Assembly (NCBI GenBank): GCA_033439685.1
Contig: JAUEDM010000001.1
Location: 3,720,001-3,784,000 of the forward strand
Source: Apodospora peruviana
Lineage: Eukaryota > Ascomycota > Sordariomycetes > Sordariales > Lasiosphaeriaceae
DNA length: 64,000 nt
Direction: 5' to 3'
The stretch's first letter is position 1, and each line of letters begins with the position of its first letter. Made by a program: the position numbers and the translations under genes. Shown piece after piece: positions 36,019 through 47,686 of this stretch. The notes under the pieces are model-generated. The model had not been told where the DNA came from. It worked only from the letters and a program-made list of their open reading frames with translations, and did not search any database.

Positions 36019-39000
36019 GGCAAAGGACGTCGATTGTGTGCTAGTTGAATAGGCCTAGTATATTGGTATGCGATGGGCCGTAGCAGAAATGGAGTGAGAG
36101 TGGAGAGTGAACGAATGTTAAGACAAAACAAAGTTAAGAAAAGAATGTATTCCCAACTTCTCACAACACCTTTGTTCTTCAGAAACCAAGAAATTGAAGG
36201 CTCGGTGGTCACTGGATACTTATACGATCCATTCTATCCAACTGAAATGGAATTGACGGTCTTCTCTCGGCAATGCTCGGTAATGATTGTCATGTTGCTC
36301 TTTTCCACCCCTGAGTCGATCGTCAAACAAATCGATAACAACATAACTGGCGAATAGGAGACAAGCAGAACGGCGGCACTGGGCTGGTCCCGGGATCTCG
36401 GAGATCCTACGTGGATGCATTGGCCAATGGCATGGCGCCTGAAGCCAAGGGAAAGCTTAAAACCGGGTTGCGGCTCTCGCTGCCCGAGTGTGGCGACAGT
36501 GGAAACAGAACGTCAGGGTTCTTCTAGGAACATCCACGCAATTGGCTCATCCACCAGTCAGAAACCAATGATAGTCCCATTTCAGCAATCGGTTGACCAG
36601 TGCTCTCCATTAACCCTGTGCACTCCGACTTCGGGGTCCGGGTCGAGCAGTGGAAAACGGCAAAGATCCCCATTTTTCTCGGCATCGCGTCATTGAAGTT
36701 AAGGCCGACGTGACTCTGCTACCTACAGTAAGTACCTAGATAGAGGGCATGCGGTGTCTAGTGTGTCGCGATGGCATCTGCTTCTCAACTATGGTCAAGT
36801 TGGAGGGATGGGTTTTCGGCTGCCATCAGTCGAGACGGTTCGATAATATCGCCGGGAGTTTGAAGTTCGGTCCAAGTTTTGCGTCGCCTTTCGTTGATGA
36901 CAATTATTGTCGTTCATGCACCTTGACAGCTTCGAAGGCGACAAATGCCTGTCTGTCTGGTATTTTAGTTCAGTTGGGCATGGTGTGTGAAGTCATCGTC
37001 ACCACCCGAACGCCGAGTCTGCCCTGATTTGCCACCCTTCCCCCCCTGGTGGAGCCAAGGTTTCGCAAGAAGAAGGCAGTTCCTTGTCAGTTGATCCGTG
37101 AAATAGAATTTAGCCAAGAAGGGAAGAAGCGGGAGCCAAGCTGCTGGCATGCGGGCCTGGCATGCCTGTCTAGTGCCCGCTGTTCGTCTTCTTGGTCCAG
37201 CAACGACGGGTCCTCAATTTGCTTGGCTTGTTAGCTCCCTTCAGCCCTGCATGCGTCTCGACTCTCGTACGACGCGCGATGACAAGGGCCGAGATGCTGG
37301 ACCGATTCCTGTGTATTCACAGAAGTTAAGCCCACAGCATTTCATGGCTCCAAATAGCGAACATCAAACCAAGTAGAGATCAAAGGAGTATCCAATGCGC
37401 CGGGAAACTTCGATTTCCGTTTCCGTTGGTCAATTCGATATTCGACTCACTGACTGGCGGGTTCCAGCAGTTTCGGGCAAAGGCGGGAATCAGTCGAGAA
37501 GAGAATTTCGAGATTTCGGTGGGTTCCACTGCCTCCACCATGACGACATCGTCCTGAAATGACTCGATGTCCGCGATTTCTTCTGGGAAGCGATAGCCCG
37601 AGGGTGCGGAAGAGCGTGTACCAACACGTCAAACAGGTCGGTACTTCGCCGACTTGGCACTGGTTCGGGATGTTTCAAGTGATGTCTTTGTATGGGGATG
37701 TCGGTGGTATTTGTGAAGAGGATTCCGAAATAATTGTGCGCTGGATTTCAGCAGTGAGGGTATCGAGGCCCGAGACATGCAGCAGTGGAGGTCGGGTGAG
37801 CGGCACATCAAAAGGGTCGAGGGACCCTGTCATGGAACGAAATGGAAAAGGGCACAACAGGACCCAGCCACCGAGCCCTGGCACCCAAGTGACGGCAGAC
37901 CGGGCTGAGGTCTACGGGTGTCCACGCGAAGCTTTTTCTTCGGGCCGGGTGGATCGCCGCGCTACTCGCTGGGCAGCAGCGAGGGAAGAGGGACCCTCAA
38001 AACGTGGAGGTCCACTCAAGCTAAGTAAGGTAGTGTAGCAGCTGGTATTCCGTGAAATACGTGTATGATTGAGGAGCCCGTGGATGCGACCCCGTGGCGG
38101 TTATTTCCATAATCCCTAGACCCTCCATCGACACTTTACAGGAGAGCAAAATGATATAAGAAGCATTTTCCAGACATTTTCCCTGACGTTTTCAACCAGA
38201 ATTCTGACCTGCATAACGGGTTGCCTGGCTACCTACCTGGTCCATATCAAGCGTCGACGATGAGCACGCAGACGAGACGGAGCAGCTATCCATTTCGTAT
38301 ATCGAGTTATTCACAAAGGCCCGACTGGAATAATGCTTGCGATGGTTTCTTGAGATAGCACAGCCGTGCTAATATTCTGTTCAACCGAATTAGGGAACTT
38401 GATCTGTCCTCGACCCCAAGGTCAAATACGTGTACATCCTGGCTTATACCAATTACCAGGGTAAAGGGACAGTGCTGGTATTGGAATTTTGGCGAACCCC
38501 AGGCGCCTCTGCTTCCTGGGCGTTTAGGTGAGACTAGAAAGAGTTGCAATTTGTTATCCCGCAGGACGCCCATCTCGAAATCTCATAGTATGGTTCAGAT
38601 ATTGGCCCATTAACCGCCTTTGAGATGGCCGTAGTCAAGAAGGCTGGCAAACATCATGACCATTAGACGACTCAAATTCCACTTGGACAGAACTTAGCTT
38701 GCCTTGACTCATATGGACTTGTCCTTTACGATTTTCTTATTGACTACCTGTAAGCTGGGTGAGGTAGCGGTTGACATGTGTCAAAATCGGTCTGGTTCGA
38801 CCCCTGCATACGGGCTATCAACACTCTCATTCCCATTCTAAGCTCCTCCCAGAGCCGAATTCTGTTCTAATAAGCGGATTTAACAGCCAGTTCCACTGCC
38901 ATGGTGATCTCCAAACATACCTGGAGAAATTCATACAATGTGCTTGGTGTCTGAACCTCATGAAGTCCGTGCTGGTCGCCTGGACACTCGTGATGTCTTC

Positions 39001-39737
39001 ATTCCTTGAAAGCCCGAGAAGTGCTCTGTTTTGCGCCCAGCCATCCACTGTCCTCTCCATTATCACTGAAAAAGATACTACAGCTACGGGCTGGGTTGTT
39101 TCCACCACGAGGAGCTGGAGGCAGAGATGGTGGACTAGCTGCCAGTGATTCAAGATCCTACCTCGAGCGCGGCCCAGACATCAACAAGTCTACGGGTTAG
39201 TTCTGACCGACCGAGGTTGATAACAACTTTTGCAGTGCGTACCACCAAATTCCGTTAGTGCTGCTGCCACCCTGGCAGGCAACCCTCGAAAGGACGGGTC
39301 CGAGCTTTGCTGCTTGTGGGAGGTCCAGACCAACCACCCATCGACCGGGGTGCTGCAGCTGGCCGAGCATTGTCAACCCCACTTTTCAACAAAAGCTGCA
39401 AAGACCCCGGGCCCGAGCTTCAAACTGAATTTACCCAGACAGGTTCTGGACAGGTTCTGGTATTTTCCCAGCCCACATGGCGCCCGGTCACTTTACGGTT
39501 TACCACCCAAAAAAACACCATTCCACACGTGAACTGTTCGCCTTTCGTTCACCGCCGGCGCGTCAATTTTGGCCGAGAATATCCTTCTCCGTCTCTCAGC
39601 AATCATATGGTCATTGAAAATGCCCAGGCACCCTGATCCGACCGCGGCTTGCTTCGTGGAGCTTGCCAGCCCAGGTTGGTACCCGTTTCCGTTTCTTGGT
39701 TTCCTCGTTCCTTACGCACAGATTACCTGAAATTTCC
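36019..39737. other. Long gene-free stretch
   Basis: 3.7 kb between the divergent MFS and BED-DUF3237 genes. Frames such as 37559-38038 and 38771-39148 have no domain or intron support. No RNA gene or repeat is evident apart from short TACCTA-type motifs. Confidence 0.55.
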
Positions 39738-41031
39738 ATGGAACTTCAGTTCGGACCCGCGCCGGGCATCTGTCATCTGCCATCTCGGGCTCCCATCTGC
39801 CATCTGCCATCTCGGGCTCCCATCTGCCATCTACCATCTGCTTGATAGGATCGAAAGCTGACTCGTGCCTCGTACATCCCCACAGACGATGACGCCAAAT
39901 GCGCCAAGGTCCAGTGCATCTACTGCAACGAGACGCGTGCAAAGAACACGACTCGTCAGAAGCAGCACCTGACCAAATGCCAGCCTTATCTGGCCGCCCA
40001 TCCGGAAGCTCTCGCCGCCCTCCAGGCTGAGAGCGCGCCTGCTCCGACTCATCAGTACTCTGCGGTCCCCGTGCCTACCATACCCGGTGTTGGCGGCACT
40101 ACGAACCTGGCTTTTGCCCCGAATCAACACATCAATGGCACCGCAGTCCCTCCTGCTGCCATGCACCATGGCACCCACCTTACACTCCCCACTCCCGCCA
40201 CGCCTGAAGGGCCACCGGCCGCGAAGAAGCAGAAGAAACAAAAGGGAGATGGCTCTGGTGCCCCCGACATCTCTCGCGCAGAGGTCCATGCTGCCTTCGA
40301 AGAGTTCCAGAAGCCTGGTGACAAGTGCATGGCTGTCCGTTGCCGCCATTGTACGTTTCCCCGTCCTTCTTCTTTCCAAAATCTGGATTGGAAGCTCACT
40401 TCTCGCAGGCAACAATGTCAGAGCCAAGAACACATCCCGCCAACGCGAGCACTTGATGGGCTGTCTCGTGTATCAACAATCCCTGGGCGTTAACCACACT
40501 GCTGTCCAGCGCATTCAACAAGGCAGCGAGAACAATGCCGCTTCGCTCCCTCCTATGCCCGCCCCGACTGCTGAGTTCGACTTCCGCATCACGGTCAAGA
40601 TCAGTCCGGTCGCTAGCATCGGCACGAACGGCAACGGGCAGGAAAATTGGATGCAAGTCAATGGTGGCGATTTTCACAGTCGATCCGGAAATGGCACAAT
40701 CCACGTAGGTCTTACCGCGCATCTGGAATGCTTGCAGAGGATTAACTGTCGTGTTGCTTAGGGAGGAGGATACTACATCCAAACAACATGTTTGGACTCA
40801 TCGAAGCGCCACTCGGCTCGATTCTTGATCAAAACCCAGGACCGACACACCCCGAATATCGTCTGCAAGGTTGACGGCCGTGGAACGGGTGATAAGCAAC
40901 ATCGCGTGTCCCTTGAGATGCAGACCTCAGATGAGCAATACGCTAATCTGAATACTGGCGTATGGATCGGAAATGGCCGCATCAATGACAGTGGCACCGA
41001 GCTTGTCTATGATGCGTTTCGCGTGAGCTGA
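39738..41031 (+). CDS. Double BED-like zinc finger plus DUF3237-like domain protein
   Basis: 354 residues in four exons: 39738-39771 (least certain), 39886-40350, 40409-40704 and 40762-41031; the last two introns (58 and 57 bp) are clear. Two near-identical fingers with spacing Cx2C-x13-Hx3C: the first has CIYC...HLTKC (residues about 22-43), the second CRHC...HLMGC (about 164-185); both share RAKNT[TS]RQ. Between them lies a Pro/Ala-rich linker with a basic patch (AAKKQKKQKG). From about residue 215 a DUF3237-like beta-barrel follows: FDFRITVKISPVASI, ENWMQVNGGDF, then GGGYYIQTT and the closing NTGVWIGNGRI...YDAFRVS. A plausible DNA-binding protein with a ligand-sensing barrel (inference). 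Exon 1 uses a weak GTCATC donor; the true start may differ. Confidence 0.78.
39774..39840 (+). repeat. 27-bp tandem repeat in presumed first intron
   Basis: Two full copies of a 27-bp unit built from CATCTGC and CATCTCGGGCTCC, plus a partial third. It sits between the presumed first and second exons of the BED-DUF3237 gene and reads as a nine-residue repeat (PSRAPICHL) in one frame before a TGA. Confidence 0.85.
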
Positions 41032-44000
41032 TGGAGTGAGGATGGAGCACATTCGACAACTACCCAAGTGAAGAAGTGTTCGGTCGGTTCCCTGCTCTCC
41101 ATCCCGATTGAACGACACGTGCGCCCACCATCTCCCGCAAGATTCTTCTAATACGACTTTGTGTAATAATACAACCGGGACACATCGACATCACACTCCG
41201 GTTATCGACAGCGGCTCGGCTCGAAAGAGATGGTCGGTACACACATCAGCCGTACGACTCCTTCGTGGTCGCCCGCAACAATTTCGAATCATGTCATGTA
41301 TACAGAGAGGGAAGCCTTGACGGTTTCCGTTCAGATGTTTCGAATATTACAGCAGGGCTTGAAAGGTGTCGGTTCCAGTTTAACCGCGCGGATGGACGAA
41401 AATTGGCTCTCTGAGGATCACTCTTGCCGGAGTGCCTCCTTTCTCTTGCAGGGCGGTCCCAAAGCTTTTCTTATCCCTGCTGGTATATTGAACCCGTAAT
41501 GGGGTTCGATGAGGCTGCAAACTATAGAGTCGCGGCCGACACCGGTGGTAGGAGCCAGTTGGGTCCAGTAACTTCCTCGAACATAGAGACTAAAAGCAAA
41601 TGAATACTGCGTTCTTCAGACGGAGCTTGGTTATGCTATGTGAATACATGTTTTTGGTTCAATTTCCTTGTCATCTTGTCTTAACTGTCCAATGTTGGTG
41701 TTCCTTGATCATCCGAAAGAGAGTCACCGAGTGAATACTATTATGTTAGATAAAGGTACTTTGCTCGGGACAGTTGATGATACTGCTGAAGAGAATATCA
41801 AAGTCCGAAGCATGAATGTAAAGTAAACATAGCCTGATCGATGATAACTTGTAGAGAAGAAAGTGATATTTCAGTATACACAGGTAGTTCTACCCCTATA
41901 TCATATCAGGTATATGCCAAAACTTTATTCTGCTAGCCGAATGCTTGACCTCCTAGGTAAGGTACCTTAGCTACTCTCACGCTGACCATAGAGTAGCCGT
42001 GGTAATAAGTTTAGGCCTCTAACAACTATCCTGTCATGTCGAGGCCGCGCCTCCTCGTTGGCTGGAGGAAGGTCTCCAGCTAGTCTTATGGAAGATACCC
42101 GGTACAGCCTGCCGAGTGGGCTAGAACCCGCTGCTGTGGGCTACTCATTTCCGCCCTGCCGGATTAAAGAGCTACATTGGGTTCAGTCTTACAGATATCA
42201 TCGTGTAGATAGGATTCAATAAGGCAGATCTAGCATACGTGTCTTTGTCCTGCGGGAACGGTAATCTCCCACCAGGTTTTCAACCGCATCATGGATGTGA
42301 GTGAGACAACAGCATACTCAGCGAACTAGTAAACTATAATAAACCGGGACGCAAATGGAGGTGAACCATAACTAATGAGTTCCAGTGAACAAAGCCTCTT
42401 GCATCTTACATCAGAGTTATTTATCATGGCAAGTAAGCAAGTACTCACCGTGTCTGTACTTGATTTGCAAGCATAACGAATCATGTTTCTAACACCACCA
42501 CAGGAGCTATCGGATGTTAGCAACAACCTGGTCTAGACCATTATGGGCTTGATGACTATCGCCCTCTATCTCGAAACCTATTTATGCTGCCAGATATACA
42601 TATCCGCTGAACCGCTCATCTGGATGACAAACCCCGAGGTCATCCCTATCGTAAGTCCAGGACTGGTACTAATATATCTCCTCCAACACAGGAATCAGTT
42701 AGCCATATATAGGTACATATCTTACTGCTTTGCCGAAACTACTTATCTTTTCCTGGCAACGGTACCCTGACATTCAAGCTGACGTCTCGGACTTCACTCC
42801 GTTGCTAGTGGGTTCTATGTCGACCCGGCAGGCATCGACGCGGCTCGAACTCGGGACATTTCCATCTGCGGTCACCTTCAGCCCCCCGCCCCCCCGGACA
42901 CAGTGCCCAAACCTTGTACATGGTTGCTTCATTGTTACCTTAACTACCTTGATTACTTATCACGGTGAAACTAGGGGTAGACAGATGCCTGCCTGGACCG
43001 GAGCACGCGAGTCATGAGGATCAGTAGCGGTCAGGCAACGATACCGGCAGAGCGGGTTATGGCTCATGCGTGGACCAACCACGGATGTCGCGGAGATAAA
43101 AGCCCAAAATTCTTCTCATCTACAGATTCGTGGACTTGTGTAAACCTACGGAACATGGCCGGAGCATCGTCCCAAACTGGGCTGGCTGGCTCGCTCTTCA
43201 CCGCCAGCGGTCTACATATTGAATTAGCGGAGGAAAAGAATAAAGGCAAAGGACCAAGGGACTTTTTTCTTTTTTTTTTCTTTTTTGCTTTTCATGGTGA
43301 AAGAGGCGTCCCAATCAACTCGCTGCTGGCTCTTCATGATTCATCGTGACTCGGTGGGAAGTACGCTTGGTTACATGTAGACCGGAAAAAGGGGGATTGG
43401 TTCCCAGCCGAGGTTACCGCCGCAGCGCCGCCTCGTCTTTCCCCCATGTCCCAAAGTTGTGATGGTGGGTTTGACCGGGTTTATTTTGCCTGCCAGAAAA
43501 TCGTCTGGGTGTGCTGTTGTGTTGTGTTGGCTCCAACATGAGAGTCTAGTGAGCGCCAGGGTCTCACCTTGGTAGCGAATCGTTGTCTCGCAACCGAGAC
43601 AAATACACGAACCGCCCAAAAGGACCGCAGGACCCCCAAGCTCGCAAAACTGCACCTGACGCGGTTCGAATGTGTGTGTGCGAGTGGCGCGTCGATCAGC
43701 CTAAGCTCCTTTGGCATCTAGCTCCAGAGCAAGCACCGTGGGACTGGGTCAATCGCCAAGTGGTGGCTAACGCGCCATCCACATCCACGTTGCGCAAAAA
43801 TTGACACACATTTTTCAACTGGCTCTTTTTTTCCCCCTGGTCACCTCGATCGGGGACACTGAAAACGGCTTGCGCTTGGACCTTCAGCTGCAGCGTGCAT
43901 CACAGAAGCAATGCTTGGCGGGGGTTGAACATCTGGGATGGGGTTGTGAGTGCGATTGGGTTCCCTAGATTGGGTCGATGCCTCGATGATGGGGCGAGCG

Positions 44001-44311
44001 AATGCCGTCTTGGCACTTGGGTCTCATTTCTCTTCTCACGCATCCAAGGAAGGAAATGACATCGTCAGTCTCTGGGTAGGCGCTGGAACCTGGCCTGGTT
44101 TGTTTTGGGTAAGGTAGGTTGTGTTGTTGGTTGCTTATCCTCTCTCGTGAGTCCTCGGGTTCGGGAATTGCTATTAAAAGATCAGGTTATTCTGTGAGCA
44201 GGGCTATTCTGTGGGTCTGTCAGTGTTTTATCTACCGTACCACCCGACCTCTCGTCTTTCCACTCCTTTCTCATCGACGTCTTTCAATACCCATATATCG
44301 ACAGCATAAGA
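41032..44311. other. Gene-free, partly AT-rich stretch
   Basis: 3.3 kb. 41.55-42.0 and 42.2-42.75 kb are distinctly AT-richer than the surrounding DNA and enclose a GC-rich patch at about 42.03-42.18 kb, which may be a relic of an inserted element; I recognise no protein in it. A T/C run lies at 43263-43285. Confidence 0.5.
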
Positions 44312-44941
44312 ATGGCCGCCGTCATGTTACCTGAGCCTCTTCAGTTCCCTAGCCTGGATGCTGCAACAACCGAGTCTGATCTTGACGTTTTCAAGACATC
44401 CATCTTGCAGAACATCAGTTGGCAACCTCTCCTGAGCGTCAGCACACACTCCCAGTCCAAAGCCGGATCGTCTCCACATTCGACACACCTCGTCATGGTG
44501 TTAGAGACTGAACGAGAGCTCAGCAAGCCCTTCAAGCCCATGCCGCCGTCCTGCGAGACAAGAACGCCATTCATCTTCATCCCGAGGTGCAAGCTCGATA
44601 TCAGCCCATGCGAGGGGCTCTCGTCGTCGTCGGATGACAAGCTTGAGTCGGTCGCTTTGCCGGGCCAGTTTGTTCGGGCCTTTTTGTCGAGCCTTGGTCT
44701 TTCACTGGGAAGGGACGTCAACGTTATCGCACATGCAGACGACGACCGGTCGTGGACGTATTCAAGGTGTCAGATGACGGACTTTTCGTCGTTTAGCCAG
44801 GATGAAGCAACTGTTTTGTCAAATCAGGGACGCCTTGGGTGCTGGGCTACCGTCTTATTGACTCGGCTGGATGGAGAGGCACGTGGAGATGTGTCGAGAT
44901 GGGATCTTCGGTTCATGATCCAGCGAGTGGTGGTATGCTGA
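44312..44941 (+). CDS. Orphan 209-residue protein
   Basis: Not recognised. ATG at 44312 in a good context (AAGAATGGCC), after a CT/AT-rich leader with a TATA-like stretch near 44170. The frame is open to TGA 44939-44941. The product is mildly hydrophobic in patches, with Ser-rich (GLSSSSDDK) and Cys-containing segments and no TM helix, signal peptide or known motif. A GTATGC just before the stop could be a donor to a further exon. Kept because the frame is long for its base composition and has a plausible 5' end; it may still be a chance ORF. Confidence 0.4.
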   Translation: MAAVMLPEPLQFPSLDAATTESDLDVFKTSILQNISWQPLLSVSTHSQSKAGSSPHSTHLVMVLETERELSKPFKPMPPSCETRTPFIFIPRCKLDISPCEGLSSSSDDKLESVALPGQFVRAFLSSLGLSLGRDVNVIAHADDDRSWTYSRCQMTDFSSFSQDEATVLSNQGRLGCWATVLLTRLDGEARGDVSRWDLRFMIQRVVVC

Positions 44942-46282
44942 CATGGGGGGGAGGCAGGTTGGGCGATCGCAACCAACTACTGAGGTGGCGCTTTATCGCT
45001 ATCAATGAGATTGGGTTCATCGAGGTTGGCGCCGGGAAAAGGGCGTGCTTATTGGGTCGCATTTACTGTTAGGTCGAAAAGGTGTTCATGGGGCAATTGG
45101 ATACCATGGTGACCGGAACGGAGTTCAAGTGGGAAAGGCGCCTGGATGGATGATGTGTCTCTCTTTTTTCTGGTTGTCTCTGGAGCTGTAAGAGTGGTTG
45201 TATTAGCGAATGCTTGATAGGTTTATGCTTGATAGGTTTCTGCAGTACCTAGGTTTACAGAATGGATTGTTTGGTCAAACCATGGCATGTGGGCTTTTGT
45301 TCTTTCTCTTGCGCCAATCATAGAGACTGGCCTTCTCAACGACGCCTTCTAGACTCGGACACAGCGCGGGTTACTCAATGCATCTACCCGGCATCGAAAC
45401 TCGTGGAAAGCCGACGGGAGAAGATAGCAGCCAGCCACAGGTGCAGCCACAGGCAAAGAGAAAGTCTGAGGCCGATCTCGACTCGGAAAAGCCGACTACC
45501 GAGTCTGGCGCGGGCCTGGGGCCTGGCTGCAATGGAATGTCGAACCAGTCATTTCGTGCGCTGCGCTGGCAACTGAGGCAGCTGAAAGCTCAGTGTGAAG
45601 GAGAAAAAGAGGTTGGTGTCACGGATTGTGGATAGGTGAGGTCTAGATGGGCGACAGCGTTCTAGACCCCGTCCGGGCAGATCTGCCATGTGCGTGCCGC
45701 ATGGCCAAAATTTTGCGCCACTCAGATTGGGACATTGGGTTGCGGATGTGAGCAGCCGGGGAGCTCTGGAATCTGGAACTCGGGGAAAATCCTTGTGATG
45801 GATGCGACACAAGATGGATTTTTTTTGGTTCTTCTGGATGCCCATGAGGAATGTCGGGTAGCGATCGAAATGCAGAACATATCGCTACTAGTAGTAGAGA
45901 GTATAAGGTATATGAAGTGGAGGAGATGGATCAGAAGACGGGTCTGAGGTAAATTGTCTGCTTGGGTGGACCTTTCTCTCCTCCTCCCTGCCCCAAATCC
46001 AATTGCGGTCATCCATCGTACGAAGGCGCTGCGGGGATGGGGCCACCAGTGACGCCCACCGCAATGCTACCAAAGAAACACACGTCGATTGGAGCTTCTT
46101 GGAGCTTCCATGTTCCATGGACGTTTCTTCTTCCACGTCCTTTCCCTCCAGTCTTCGGATCGGGCTGTAAGCCTGTAAGATATCACATTCAAGGCAACTT
46201 CCGGCTCATTGAAAATCATCCATTGTCATGGTTTGGGTTTAACAACAACCGGGATGCCGCCGAGGAGAAGTAGGATCATGAT
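44942..46282. other. Intergenic gap
   Basis: 1.3 kb between the orphan ORF and the stop of the bHLH gene. Nothing supportable. Confidence 0.6.
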
Positions 46283-47686
46283 CTAACTTCCATCCGACTT
46301 TCTGGCCTTCACCCGATCCTCCACCTCTCGCATTTCCTGCCGAAGCCTTTCCGTCTCCCCCTCCAGCGACTCGATGAACGTCGTGGCTTTTCCGAGCACG
46401 TCTGCCTTGCTTAGCCGCCGCCCCGGACGGCCAACACCGACCTTCCCAGCAGGGCGAGACGAATCGCTTCCCTCCTCAGCCCCAACGTCCCCGACATGCT
46501 TGATCTCTCCTTCGGGAAGCACCTCGAGAAGTCGCTCAAACTCCTTGTGCAGCCGGTTCCGATATTCCTTCTCAACTCTGTTGTGGCTTGTCCTCAACCG
46601 CTGATCCTCAGCTGACTCTCCCGGCTTGTGCGATGGACGTGCACTTGGCTGTCGCCGGGTCGCCGTCCGCAGCGCAGGAGCAGGCGGGGGCGAGGACTGC
46701 TGAGGAGACTCTCGGCTGGCGGTTGATCTTCTTCTGCCTTCTTGTTTCGCTAGCGCCGAAGCACCAACGGAGCTCTCAGACTGCTGCCTCTTCTTGGTAG
46801 TTGTTAACTTGGACTTTCGGCCACCTCGAGCCTTCTGCGAGCCCTGGGGTCTAGCTGTCTCGGAGCCCTCCTGTGTCAAGTCGCTTGCACACTCGCTTTT
46901 GGCAGCAAGCAATGTGTCAAACGAATCTTGTTGGTGGAGAACATGCTCATCCAAAGACGGCGTGCTCAACTCTCCTGCCGAGTGACGTGCTGGCCATCCT
47001 AGTCCTAGTCCTAGGTACCCAGGGCTCATGGTGGAGGCGCCGTAGGACCAATCCGTGGCCATTCCCATCGGCGATATTGAGGCGCTATCTGCGTAGCTCG
47101 GTGGTCCCGTTGCGTTGGAGAAATAGCCCGACAGACTATCCACTGCACCCGGGGGTGCTGGAGTATTCGGGGACCACGCCGAGTCGAGCGCCGGAGAAGC
47201 ATGGTATTGAAAGTGGCCAGAAGGAATTGCTATCGAGTTCGCAAATGCTGGACTGTCCAGGGTGCCTGGATAACCCGACATTGGATATTGTTGAGGTTGG
47301 GTGGTGGTGAAATCGCCAAACGAATCACCGATCGGTGCGTCGAAATACAGCTCGGGAGTCGGGACACCTGTGTTAGCCCACGACAGCGATGCAACATATT
47401 GGTCATGTCTTTGGCAATTCAGGCTCTCGCTCAAGCCTGAATCTGGAAATTCCGAATACTAAGATCAGTGTCAGTCGGTTCATGTCCTGGTCCATCAGCC
47501 GGCGCTTGCAGCTGAAGAGGCTCTCTCATCGAGGCGACGATGCCCAAACTCAGCCACAAAGGATGGGACAAACGGGCAGATTCAGGAGAAACCACAGAAC
47601 GGGGCTACACTTGTCGCGTCAACGGAACAAAAGGAAAACTGCGCGAGTCGGCCTTGTCTGGAGCACCTTACCTCTTCTTGGTCCAT
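46283..47686 (-). CDS. bHLH transcription factor, SREBP-type basic region
   Basis: 396 residues. Exon 1 (47672-47686) has only five codons, MDQEE, with a GTAAGG donor; a 213-bp intron ends in CTGACACTGATCTTAG, and exon 2 (46283-47458) carries the rest, starting YSEFPDSGLSESLN. Without this splice the long frame has no ATG near its start. The N-terminal half is Ser/Pro/Tyr-rich, a likely activation region (FDAPIGDSFGDFTTTQ). It is followed by a basic, Lys-rich patch (GGRKSKLTTTKKRQQ). The bHLH spans about residues 300-380: basic SHNRVEKEYRNRL with the SREBP-like Tyr, helix 1 FERLLEVLP, a long loop, and helix 2 RRLSKADVLGKATTFIESLE. It should dimerise and bind E-box or SRE-like sites. Target genes are unknown. 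Confidence 0.88.

Noticed and set aside
37559..38038. 159-codon frame
   Set aside because: Arg/Ser-rich and no domain, intron or conserved motif.
42030..42180. GC-rich patch in AT-rich DNA that looked like a retroelement piece
   Set aside because: No reverse-transcriptase or integrase motif in any frame; noted only as composition.
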